DNA of 64,000 bases, taken from contig NC_049986.1 of the NCBI RefSeq assembly GCF_000003815.2, positions 15,463,569-15,527,568 of the forward strand, read 5' to 3'. Below, piece after piece: positions 1 to 10,123 of the stretch. The position numbers were made by a program, and so were the translations under genes. The DNA is from Branchiostoma floridae (lineage: Eukaryota; Chordata; Leptocardii; Amphioxiformes; Branchiostomatidae). Every line of letters begins with the position of its first letter. Within the stretch, counting starts at the first letter, position 1. Under the pieces are notes generated by a model. The model saw only the letters and a program-made list of their open reading frames with translations. It made no database searches and was not told where the DNA came from.

Positions 1-2455
1 GATCTTCCACTGACATTTCTTTCTTGTCCTCCTTTGTCTCGTTGAAATCGCCGTTGAAATACTCTGTCAGCTGTTGATCCAGACTTATTCTGTTGACAGT
101 AGCCTTGTCATCGCTGGCCCCCTTGAGGGGACCGTTTACCGACCATCCCAGTAATGATCTCACTGCATAAGGACCATCACCCTGACTGTTGATAACTTGC
201 CAGGGCTCAACCGCCTTCGGCACGTTGTTACCGATTAACAAGCCTATGTCAGCATTTATCTTGGGCACATCTACTTCTTTGAGATGTGGCCAAGCCTTAA
301 GGTCCTTCGTCGATACGATATTTTCTTTGGAGGCAGGTATCTTCCCTTGCGTGTATGCTGTAGCTATGGGAATTGTGTTTTCCCCTTTCAAGTCCATGAC
401 CTCTAGGTCATGCAGGACTTCGCTGTGCACTGCTTTGGTGTCATTAATTGTATTCAGCGTCAACTTCGTTTTCCTGCCACTTGTCTTCAGCTGATCCTTT
501 AAGGCCTCGGTACAGAATACCACATCGCTTCCCGAGTCCAAGAAAGCATATGTTTCGACCGTGATGTTTGTGGTCTTGCTGCGGACCTTCACAGGAATTA
601 TAGGTGGCACTCCTTCCCAGCTGCGTCCGTTGCGTAGTACTCGTCCTACTGCAGCCGTCTTCTTGGGTAGCGTTCCAGCATCCCGGTGTAGTACTGTAGG
701 ATGAGACCTCTGGCACTTCCCACAAGTAGCCCTTTGTTTGCATTCCTTGGCCATGTGGGCCTTCCCCAGGCAACCAAAGCACAGGCCCCGGCCCCTGATG
801 TATTCTAGACGCTCAGCCACTGGCCTGGCCCCGAGCACTGCACAGTGGCTCAGGCCATGATTGGCCTGAGCACAGTACAGACAGCCACCCGCAGACCCAG
901 CCTCCGCGCCGCCTGTCGCCACAGCCACCGCCAAACTTGAACCTCGCCTTGGTCCCTGCCCCCGTTTGAAGCCCGAACCCCGGCTCCCCTCTCTGTAGCC
1001 GAGATCGCCAAAGACCTCGTTAGAGACAACGTCTTCTTCCTTCTTTACGAAGCTTACAAAGTCTGAGAATGAAACTGGACGCTCTTTGATTATCTCATGG
1101 GACCGTCTCCTCCAGCGTTCCTTGAGCTTGAACGGTAGCTTGTCCACAAGCAACTTGATGTTGTAATAATTATCCAACTCTCTCAGGTACCTGTCTCCAC
1201 TCATGGCGTTTTTGCATTCCATTAAGAACAAAACGAAATCCTTCAGTGCCGTTTTGTCTTCAGCTTTGATCTCAGGCCACTTAGAGGCTTGCACGGAGTA
1301 CGCCCGAGATATCTTGTGGGGTGTCCCATATCTTTCTTGCAGGGATTCTTTTGCAGTTCTGAATCCTTCTTCTGGTTCCATTAGGAAACAGCTGTCCACA
1401 ATCTTCTTGGCCTCCCCTCTGGTATACTGTTGTAGATATGACAAACGGTCTTCTGCATCTGATGTCTTGTCTTCTATCGCATGTTTGAATGCCCTTACGA
1501 ATGTTGTGTACTTTAGTGGGTCACCATCGAAAACACTAATAGCTCTTGTTGGCAGGCTGGCTTGTTTGTTGTGATCCACCATCAGCTTGGTGACCTCCGC
1601 CTGTGTACTCACTAACCCTTGCAGAAACTCCTCAGGGGTTGGACTTTTTCGCTCATTCCTGTCATGAAGCGTTGGGTGGAAGTCCCTTGCCTCCGGGTTC
1701 AGGTTCCGGGCATCGATAGGTGTTCGTCTAGGCTCTACGGTTTCTGGCTTAACATTTACCGGCACAACCGCTTCTGTTCGCTCAAACTCATCTAGTACCT
1801 GTAACTTAGCCTCCTCTTGAGCCATTTCCATCTTTATTTCCAGCATTTCCCTCTCTTTCTTGATTTGGAATTCTCGTTCCTGAATCTCGTTCTTGATTCG
1901 GAATTCTCGTTCCTGAAGTTTTGCCCTTTCCTCTAGTGCTGCTGCCTTGGCCGCAAGCTCTGCTCTTCGTAGCTTGGCACTTAGTTTTGCGCTTGAAGCG
2001 GTACTTGAAACGCGGGAGCCCGTTTGCGATATGCTATCTGATGGTCTGACAACTGGTTCTTCCTTTTCAGAATTCATGCTGATCCACACCAGAACCCTGT
2101 CTTTAAACTGATCTAATTCATCAAAGTGTGGCCTGGCCCAGTTAGATACGTCTTCCTTGAGTTGTTCACTATCGAGGGTTGCATGATAATCACCATTTGC
2201 TTCTTCAAGGTCACAGTAAATCTGCTGCCATTCTTCCAGCAGCACCTGTACACCTTGTTGATTTCTCTCTTCCATTCGTGTTTTTAATGCATTTGTCCTT
2301 GTTGTTAGTTTTCCCAAAACTGATGATCTGTAAACTTTCTTTCTTCTGCTTTCCTCTTTCAATAGCCATTCTGCCTTATTAGGCACTCGTTTTTGTAGAT
2401 CCTCATTTTTCTCTTCTCCCTCTACACCTACTGTAGCGGAGTTCTTCTCCTCCAT
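1..2455 (-). CDS. BEL/Pao retrotransposon gag-protease polyprotein, partial
   Basis: One minus-strand frame is open from an ATG at 2455 to the window edge, at least 818 codons with no stop, so the rest of pol lies outside. The N-terminal part is a charged coiled-coil region (Glu/Lys/Arg/Gln-rich, roughly residues 120-240), followed by a gag-like region. Two CCHC zinc knuckles follow: CLYCAQANHGLSHC and CFGCLGKAHMAKEC (the latter near 742-781). Next comes a retropepsin-like motif, FLDSGSDVVF (about 510-541), inside a region typical of the BEL/Pao aspartic protease domain. The gag, double knuckle and DSG protease in one frame fit the BEL/Pao family, as known for that superfamily. The uninterrupted frame suggests a young copy. 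Reverse transcriptase and integrase are not visible here. Confidence 0.88.
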   Translation of the reverse strand, partial: MEEKNSATVGVEGEEKNEDLQKRVPNKAEWLLKEESRRKKVYRSSVLGKLTTRTNALKTRMEERNQQGVQVLLEEWQQIYCDLEEANGDYHATLDSEQLKEDVSNWARPHFDELDQFKDRVLVWISMNSEKEEPVVRPSDSISQTGSRVSSTASSAKLSAKLRRAELAAKAAALEERAKLQEREFRIKNEIQEREFQIKKEREMLEIKMEMAQEEAKLQVLDEFERTEAVVPVNVKPETVEPRRTPIDARNLNPEARDFHPTLHDRNERKSPTPEEFLQGLVSTQAEVTKLMVDHNKQASLPTRAISVFDGDPLKYTTFVRAFKHAIEDKTSDAEDRLSYLQQYTRGEAKKIVDSCFLMEPEEGFRTAKESLQERYGTPHKISRAYSVQASKWPEIKAEDKTALKDFVLFLMECKNAMSGDRYLRELDNYYNIKLLVDKLPFKLKERWRRRSHEIIKERPVSFSDFVSFVKKEEDVVSNEVFGDLGYREGSRGSGFKRGQGPRRGSSLAVAVATGGAEAGSAGGCLYCAQANHGLSHCAVLGARPVAERLEYIRGRGLCFGCLGKAHMAKECKQRATCGKCQRSHPTVLHRDAGTLPKKTAAVGRVLRNGRSWEGVPPIIPVKVRSKTTNITVETYAFLDSGSDVVFCTEALKDQLKTSGRKTKLTLNTINDTKAVHSEVLHDLEVMDLKGENTIPIATAYTQGKIPASKENIVSTKDLKAWPHLKEVDVPKINADIGLLIGNNVPKAVEPWQVINSQGDGPYAVRSLLGWSVNGPLKGASDDKATVNRISLDQQLTEYFNGDFNETKEDKKEMSVED

Positions 2456-3330
2456 TCTGTTTACTGTCCAAGTTTTGCCTGGCCTTCAGAGGTCTGTTCT
2501 GATCACACAGCCGTGCTATCACTCTGATACCCTAAAACTGCTAATTGTTCTGTCTGATGGCATTTGTTGTTGTACAGAGGTATTCACATGTGACGTAATA
2601 CAATACACGATTGCTCAATGACCTTGTACTTGACAGTCGGTTAAATTCTTCCCCTTCCAGACGCATAGACAGACAATGGTAACTTCTTGCAACAACTATC
2701 TGTTTTACGGTAAGGTGACCTGCTGCGAGGTGGGGTGTGTTGCTACTTTATCTGGGTCAGGTCATCAATCATCAAACACATTCCTAAATGTCAACCTACA
2801 CAAGACGCCTCTGCTCATGCAGGCCTTCCAAAGCCTTGGCAGACAAATATGTACTCGTCGGAGTCCTTTGGTCTCTTATGACCGCCAGTTTTTACTGTAA
2901 GCGCAGCAACTCTGGATCTTTCAATTACTGCCTCAGCTTGGGTATTGAGTAGCTTTACCGACTCACCTTTGAATCCTGAGTTGATAGAGACGAGGGCGGA
3001 GACACCAATCTTGACTCGCATATATTGAGTATTTATTCTACGTAGGATTAGTATTACAAACCGCCATTTGTCTGAAAGTCCTGATGTCCCTAACTGATCT
3101 TTGTGTCCGAATACGATGCGTAAGTCCGTGGTGAATCCAACGATGATCAAAGATGAGTCTTGGTCGTAAAAACTGGTATGGTCCAATACCCAATCTGAGT
3201 CCGTTATCCCTTGGTACTCGTATCTTGGAATTCCCTCCAAGCCTAATTCTCCCGAAACTGTCCTTCAGCTCGGGCCATGAATCGAATCTTGGGGTTTCTT
3301 CCAAGCCTGTTTTCCTGGAGCTGTCTTCCA

Positions 3331-3408
3331 GGCCTAAGTGTCCTAAGACTCCTGGAAATTCCTTTTCCAGGCCTAAGTGTCCTAAGACTCCTGGAAATTC
3401 CTTTTCCA
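3331..3408. repeat. Perfect 39-bp tandem duplication in LTR region
   Basis: Two identical 39-bp units (3331-3369 and 3370-3408) start with GGCCTAAGTGTCCTAAGACT and run head to tail. They lie in the presumed LTR of the BEL/Pao element. Short open frames across them show the same repeat in the peptide and are not genes. Confidence 0.9.
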
Positions 3409-3590
3409 GGCCTTTGATCCTTCTTCTTCTTCCTTCTTGGAGTTTGTTCGTCTCCAAGCCTAAATTTCCTGGGGTTGAACTCCAGGCCCAAATTTCCTTC
3501 TGTTCTTCCTGAAGTCTTCACCCCAGGCCCAATTGTCCTTCTGTTGCGGTCCTCTGGCTCTACCCCTATTTATATCTCTCCTCTCCACAT

Positions 3591-3742
3591 CCACCCCAGG
3601 GGTCTGGCGTGGGGACGCTATGCATTCAAATTAGCTGGTACCATATCTGGGACACACCACCACCCCAGGTGTCTGGCGTGGGGACGCTTTGCTTTAACAG
3701 CCACCCCAGGGGTCCGGCGTGGGGACGCTTTGCAATCAAATT
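3591..3742. repeat. Three direct repeats with CCACCCCAGG core
   Basis: Three copies of a roughly 33-40-bp unit, beginning CCACCCCAGG and continuing with TGGCGTGGGGACGCT, start near 3591, 3660 and 3701. The third differs by a T-to-C change. They lie at the outer end of the presumed LTR and could be promoter repeats, which is inference. Confidence 0.8.
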
Positions 3743-4113
3743 CCAGCCGCCCCCGGGCTGGCCCTGCTGGAGTCTCCCTTGGTGAAGTGGCGGGGAGTAA
3801 CTTCGGCGGGAAAATAACTTATGCTAATCTAAAAGCTAAAGGCGGCAAATTCAAACTGTAAGTTGGCGATTACAATATTGTATTGCAAAGTTACGTCAGC
3901 GTCAGTGCGTAAACCTCATCAGCGTAGTTGTCCTTTCCCAATTATTTAGCTTCTCGCATTTCCTAAAGCCAAACACAAAGGAACGCCCAAACTGATCTTC
4001 GCGATTCAAGCAATCATGGAACTGTATCGATGCGACAGTTTTTTTTTTTAACTTTTCTTGACAGGACATTTGTTTAAAGATATCCAACACTGACTGCGAT
4101 CATTGACTTCTAG

Positions 4114-7100
4114 ATCAACCTTGACGCCGACCCGGACTGCAGTGACCAGAAGGGCCGCCCGCCTTTCACCTTCAATCTCCCCGTGAGTAAAGACTACAAC
4201 CGGACTGGAGAGAAGCCGTCGGTGGGCCACCGATGTGACACTCAAGAGTGCACAAAACACTCAGTCGTCAAGAGGTTGAAGAACAACCTGGACATGATCC
4301 AGTATAAACCAGGTATGAGCATCTTAAGTACAATGTGAACTATCTAAGCCAATCAATGATGCACACTAATTGCTATGGTGTGTGCCAGCTTTCCACGTTG
4401 TACAATAACAACTTCACCTTAACTAGTTCTTACTGCACGGTCATATTGCAGTATAGACCGTTAAAGCACAGACCTTCACTATCAGCTCACATATAATAAT
4501 GTGATATTCAATCAGAACAGTGTCCAAAAGTGTAAGCTATCTTAACTACTAGTACACACATAAGTACTAAGTAATTCATAAAGAAATGTCACGTCAACAT
4601 AGCCCTGTGGAAGCTTAAGTATTTCTTTCTCGTTAGAAAAATGGATCTTCGCCAAGGGAGCCTCTGCATCATGTAGCGAAGCAAAGGCTTTCGAAAAGGG
4701 GTTGAGCTCTCTCTTACTATATCTGAATGGGAAGAATGAAGACAAGTCAAAGATTGAAATGACCAAACCTCTGTATGGCGCGGTGAGTTGTGTTTGAAAG
4801 AGCTTTGCCTAACATGTGAAGAATAATCTGTTTTTTTAATGATTAAACCATGGATATTTGAACGATCCCCATACTACAATACCAAATGCCCATTGCCCAC
4901 GGGTTTAAGAACAATTGAAATCTCTCTTTGTCTAAAGGCAGTTTTGTGGACCTTAACTCTTCTGTTATTCTGGATTGATATTACACAGCTTAACATTAGC
5001 AGGACGGATCCATCAAAGTGTGACTGGTTCACCTCCGTGTCCACATCGGTACCAGAGAACTTAACTGATGACCCGCCAAAGCCCATCGACGATACTGTAA
5101 GTACGGTCTATATTGACAGTGCATGAAAATTTGTTGTGCTTTCGTTGTTCGGTGTAGTAAAGAAAGGCCATATTTTCGCTCATCTTTGGTTATATCAAGT
5201 AACAATTTGAATTAAGTTATGGTCTACCTACATTTGTTGCATACGATTGCTCATATATTTCAGCTGCTCATATATATTTCAAGTTTCCAACAGAGTAATG
5301 TTGTCATCAATGTTACCCAATACTAGTTTCAACACTGCTATTTCCTCGCAGGTCGTCGTGCGTCCCGGGGCAAAGAACAGGTTTTTCCTGTCCCTGTACA
5401 AGGGAAAGTACGTGCCAGCTAAGCTGAAGCAACACTTGATGGAAATGTTTGAGGACCTGGACAGCCTCAAACCATTCGGAGTGGACTACGACCCTGAAGT
5501 AAGTTTTGAACCTTAGGCTTTGTAAGAGAAATCGAACATCATGTGATGTTGGTTGTGGGTGTTGCAGCATCTTTGTTAGTAAAACAAAAACTAATCAAAA
5601 CATACGAATTTTTTATTTTACTAACTGCAGGCTCGCATTTCAGATAGTGAATACGTCGAAAACTGAAGTTAGAATTCACGGGACCCCTTATGATACCATG
5701 TAATGACATTCATTTCAGTTTATGCTTGTTCTTGTTGTTCTTAGTGACATCACGAGTATGATTTTTCAGGACATATGGCTTGGTACCTATGACAGCTTAG
5801 ACAAAGAAGAAAGGCTCTACGAAGTTGCCGTAGCGCGGAAAACGGTACGGCACTATTCCGTTGTTTTCGTGAATCTTCGCTACATACATGCCTTTATTGT
5901 CTTTTTTTTTTGACCTGCTAAAACGGCTAGCTTTTGATCGAACGTGCCTGATCATAACACATGTCAAATGAGAGAAGGATCACGGTAATGTACAATGATA
6001 CCAATCGTTTAAATGTCAGATTAATACCTATTATTCCAAGTTACCGACTCGGAGGAAAATTAATCTGATGATTATACCTGTCCTCTAGTTGGCTTAAAAA
6101 TGGCTAATATAATTCCCAGAAGTTGAGAGAATGCTACGAATGGTACAAATATCCATGTCAATAATGTCCTCACTCATAAACTGTTGGTATCTTTTTTTTT
6201 ACAACTTGCACAAGGCTTCCAAAGATGACATCAAGATGTCCGCAGAAGCCAGTGATGAACATGAGCGGAATGAAGACGCTTCAGACGGGAAGGTGGCTCT
6301 TCCGAAGCCGGAGGGCTGCAGCGAATCTGTCTGTCCGACTGTCTACGTCACCAAAAACCATAGCAACTTCATGGAGCTGCTGCTTCCAAGTCGTGAGGAT
6401 TCATAATATAGGATTCATATAATTATAATCAGTATGATGATAAATATAGATATTCAGTACATTCATTCCAATACAATTTGATATAAATGTGTATAATGTT
6501 TTGCAGTATAATTATGTTGATTTATGATTCACCATAAAGGTAGAAGCGTGTGCCACAGGACCAAGCTATGTGGAGAACACCAATCATCCGGCAGAAAGCT
6601 CCTCAGGCCCATTCTAGCGTATCTCAATGGTGACAACAGCGCCAGCAAGAAGATCAAGGACTTCGCTGTCCCACTGCTTAAGGTATATCATGGATGATCT
6701 AATACTTTGAGGAATATCTCATAATGTCAAAACAGACAAAAATAGCAACTCACTTTTATCCTACCCTGTTGATCCTATCGTCCCTCGGATAGGACGTTAA
6801 ATGGAGGTCCCGTGTCTGGGGAGAGCCACACCCCGGGCACGTTAAAGAACCCGCCACATGTGCGATGGTGCGGTGTGAGTGGTTAAAAAAACCTACAGTA
6901 CCTTGGCCGCACCCGGGGCAATTACTGTCGTATTGAGGTCACCTGAGTGGCGCCGAATGGCAGCTCGCTCCAGACACTTGCGACAGTCGTATTGAGGTCA
7001 CCTGAGTGGCGCCGAATGGCAGCTCGCTCCAGACCCTTGCGATTTAGCCCCGCCTATTGTAAGCTCCTCGCAATTCAGCCGCTGGCTGCAAAGAGTGAGT

Positions 7101-8709
7101 AGTCGGCCCACCCAATAACAAAAAAAAGATAAAAAATAAAAATAACCCAATAATAATTTAACTCTGTTCCTTCTCGTCGTAGTTTTGTCTATTTCCTTAT
7201 CATCTCATCATTTCCATTTTTATCATCATCTTCGCCGCATGTCAGTGTTTTTTAAGGCGAGCCATCATTGTTCTCCACCCTTTTGTGTCTGCTGATGTCC
7301 GTACAACCCCTCCCAAGTGCATCCCATCTCAGCAAGGTCTCGCTCCACAGTTCTCCTCCATGGAAGTTACAAAATAAGTAAGATGATACAGTCAGTGACA
7401 TTCTAACGTTGATGGCATGTTGAATGGTCCCACCTCAGGTCAGACTCTACTCCGCTGAAGAGGAGGAGAAGGGCATCTCTCCGTGCGATCGTGAGTACCA
7501 GGCCTGTGTCAGACTGCCTGATGAGTACAAGGACATACCGGAGCCAAATAACAAAGAGGTAAGTTAAGCTACCAACAACATGCTTGCACACACGCCTTCG
7601 TTACATTAGCTGATGATATAGAAATCCTGCGTAAGTATTGTTTTAGTTATTACCAGCACCCTTTCTTCTTAAAATGAGTGACTGTACTTTTTCCTATTTC
7701 ATACAATCTTAAGTTCGAATTACAGACCGATGTTTTGCTGGCTAATTTAAATGCATGTTCGTCATTGACGCTGTCCTATGTTCTGTCCTGTTCTGAATTG
7801 GCATGCAGGTGAGCATATTTACTGGTCCTGGTAGCTTTCACGGATACGGCATCGCCGTGAGGGGCCATGTCTCTAAGGCCGTGGCATCAGAAGCAACTTC
7901 GACCTTGATGCAGACACTTGACAAGGAAAACGTCCCGTATGATAAGGCAAGTGAACACTGTCGACCTATCTGTTTAACTTTATCTTCTTTGGTTGTTGGT
8001 GCTGTTTGTTTTCTCGCGATCTCTTCCTGTCATTGACCATATATGTTAGAATTTTCAGCGAAGTCAGAACATTCCTCTGATGCCACTGTTTTCTTACCGC
8101 AGACTTGGTTGGCATATTTCTCATACGATAAGCCCCTCACCAATCCGGAGGAGAAGATCACCTACTTCCTCTTCATCAAGAAGGGCGAGGACATAGGAGA
8201 AGGTGGTGAACATGTTCAAAACTGCTTTCATTCGATCGGGGCGATGTTGGTGACGGACAACCACTTGTAACTTTTGATTGTTCGTGCCACAAGCATGGGC
8301 CAGGCATGCTGAATTCGAACGTGATAACGCGTTAATTGCTACAGGAGCTTCTCTATGCTTACTCGATCAGATTCTCTCCTCTGCAATTCAATAAAACAAT
8401 AGTATTAACTTAAAACACTTAGTTAAAACATGTCAACTAGCTATAGTTTGCAAGCCAATAAGACCCCTTGATAGCAGATTTATGGCTTTAATACAAGGAG
8501 CATTTTCCCTTTGAGCTGCCTTGATTGTGCTTCAGTCCAAGCAAGGAGGTTATATAGACATATGTCTATATAACCTCCTTGGTCCAAGCGAGCTCTGTTA
8601 TGTCTGTCATTGCCTAATCTTCTTTCATCACGTCATCAAAGTAAAATCTCTTTTTGTATCTTTCCGTGCAGGGCATGAAGAAGGAGGCTCAAACGAGACA
8701 GAGAACTAG
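4114..8709 (+). CDS. Gene A: secreted multi-SOUL-domain protein, 3' part (domains 3-4)
   Basis: Eleven exons encode the C-terminal 462 residues of a SOUL/heme-binding-protein-like protein: 4114-4312, 4637-4782, 4989-5096, 5352-5498, 5770-5844, 6215-6389, 6540-6682, 7439-7558, 7809-7946, 8103-8202, 8672-8709 (TAG). Exon lengths equal exons 10-20 of gene B exactly. Domain 3 (about residues 1-225) carries SOUL-type segments such as KPIDDT followed by FFLSLYKGKYVPAKL, and DIWLGTYDS. Domain 4 (about 240-450) carries LLRPILAYLNGD, DIPEPNNKE and WLAYFSYDKP. The tail ends in an N-glycosylation sequon (NET). Intron 18 starts with GC rather than GT. Exons 1-9 are not visible. They may lie beyond the BEL/Pao element that occupies 1 to about 3.9 kb, or be lost, so this may be a pseudogene. 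The visible frame is intact. Confidence 0.87.
6775..7045 (+). repeat. SINE-like repeat tail with internal 59-bp duplication (gene A intron 16)
   Basis: Intron 16 of gene A contains DNA missing from the same intron of C. It includes a block with CCTCGGATAGGACGTTAAAT and GTTAAAGAACCCGCCACA, which reappears in diverged form near 46.36-46.5 kb and, inverted, near 57.2 kb. Inside it a 59-bp unit starting GTCGTATTGAGGTCACCTGA is duplicated in tandem (6927-6985 and 6986-7044). The tRNA-like head is not evident in this copy. Confidence 0.65.
8543..8581. mobile_element. 39-bp palindromic insertion with 8-bp target duplication
   Basis: An essentially perfect palindrome (arms starting AAGGAGGTTATATAGACAT) sits in intron 19 of gene A between two copies of GTCCAAGC (8535-8542 and 8582-8589). 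Gene B has a single GTCCAAGC-like stretch at the matching place (about 20818) and no palindrome. This fits insertion of a minimal MITE or solo inverted-repeat remnant; an 8-bp duplication fits hAT-type transposition. Confidence 0.8.
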
Positions 8710-8908
8710 AAATGGACCTGCAGCGGAAAACGATGAAAGGACCACAGACTTACAGATATCCCTGTAAAAAGAGAAATCACAATAATACAGACACTGATAG
8801 GCGTCGACACTGACATCTTTGAACTTTGCTTACAATGCCATAACTCATACCTAGTACACCCTAGTCAAACGATGACTCGGCCAATCATTCTGCATGAATG
8901 TTCTTTCT

Positions 8909-8914
8909 AATAAA
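8909..8914 (+). terminator. Polyadenylation signal of gene A
   Basis: AATAAA lies 200 bases after the gene A stop codon, within 3' UTR sequence conserved with gene B, whose AATAAA is at the same relative place. Confidence 0.75.
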
Positions 8915-8999
8915 ACGTTGAGAATTCACTGCAATATCAAAACAACGTGTGTGGTCTGTTTCATTTCATTTAGTCTGTTCTTACACCCTTGCGTCCACT

Positions 9000-10123
9000 C
9001 AACTTGGGAGAGATCAAGAGTCCACCAATATGTATTTTTCCCGCCCTCTTTATCTCATACCACAAGCCAAGATAAGTGCGGCGCCTGTTTAAAGCACCTT
9101 CCATGTGGTGCACTCATTTAAAGGTTTTAATAGCGGAATCTTTGCTAAATCAATGCACTGCTGTAGTAAATGAACTAATGGTCTATGTTCTGAGCTTTTA
9201 TTGGATTTGCCTGATAGATAAAAAAGTTACGGTTTCCAACACGCCCAATTCTGCAAAAGTAGCCATCACGATGTTGGTTTATCAAACACAGTAACATTGT
9301 GTGGAGTTACAAGGTTTGGACCCTTCAGCGTCCTACGTTACAGTCAAACTTTAAAACACATATGACTGGATGTGCTCGACAGAACAGCAAAGATTTGTTC
9401 TGACAAAGGAGGTAACGGCCAAAGAGCAATGTTTTTGTGTATGTAAGGTCAATTAGTTGCCATATGAACAATAGCACATGCCCATTGAACGTCGCCCCAA
9501 GCAATGACTGTGCAAACAGTCACAAGGTTCTGCAGAACTTGTCTTCTTGGCGTCGTTACAGGACGGACAATATTCCAACACACCGTTACTGCCTGGCGGT
9601 GCTGGGTAGGACTGTGGAGGTATTTCAATTATCCTCTTTTGTTGTTGAGATATGGCACTACTTTTTACAAGTCGTTAGAGCTTAAACGTTGCTCGGCTTA
9701 CTACGATTTTCGTCATCCTTATGTGGTGAATGTGGCGCAGCAACGTACAATAGTTATAGATTCTAGTGCCGTTTTCTAGTTTATACTCATGACGTGGTAC
9801 ACATTTCCAACGTTAACCAACAAGTTGAGATTCACAAAGCTTGGTTCAGAAAAAGACAGTACCAATTTCTCCGTCTTTTTACTAGTATGTAAAAATACAT
9901 TTTCGACGTGATGAAAAGTGATTTCATTGATTGGAATAGCATTGAACTGTTTATTGCGATAGCAGATATGAGCGTTTAACCTCCTTTGATGAACGTTGTC
10001 CCTTATAGAAGTCAGTGTCGTATGTATACACCTGTTGGTATATCAAACAGTTTCATCATTTGATTCTGTTAGATCATTTCGATAATGTACATAACAATGC
10101 CATGCCCAATAATATAGGTAACG
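9000..10123. other. A-B intergenic region, partly duplicated between B and C
   Basis: No gene is seen. The first several hundred bases (about 8940-9420) clearly match 21170-21620 downstream of gene B (shared stretches such as GAGATCAAGAGTCCACCAAT and GGTCTATGTTCTGAGC), so the cluster duplicated together with this flank. It should contain the promoter of gene B. No clear TATA box was identified. Confidence 0.6.

Larger units (their letters stand above)
2456..3890 (-). mobile_element. BEL/Pao leader and probable 5' LTR region
   Basis: This stretch lies upstream of the gag start in element orientation and contains no convincing gene, so it should hold the leader, primer-binding site and 5' LTR. 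It carries internal direct repeats common in LTRs (see separate entries). I could not fix exact LTR ends, the primer-binding site or a target duplication, because the second LTR is outside the window. The right edge is approximate; DNA resembling a gene A intron resumes shortly before 4114. Confidence 0.5.

Noticed and set aside
3038..3861. Several open frames of 90-140 codons on both strands
   Set aside because: They span LTR tandem repeats and translate them in several frames.
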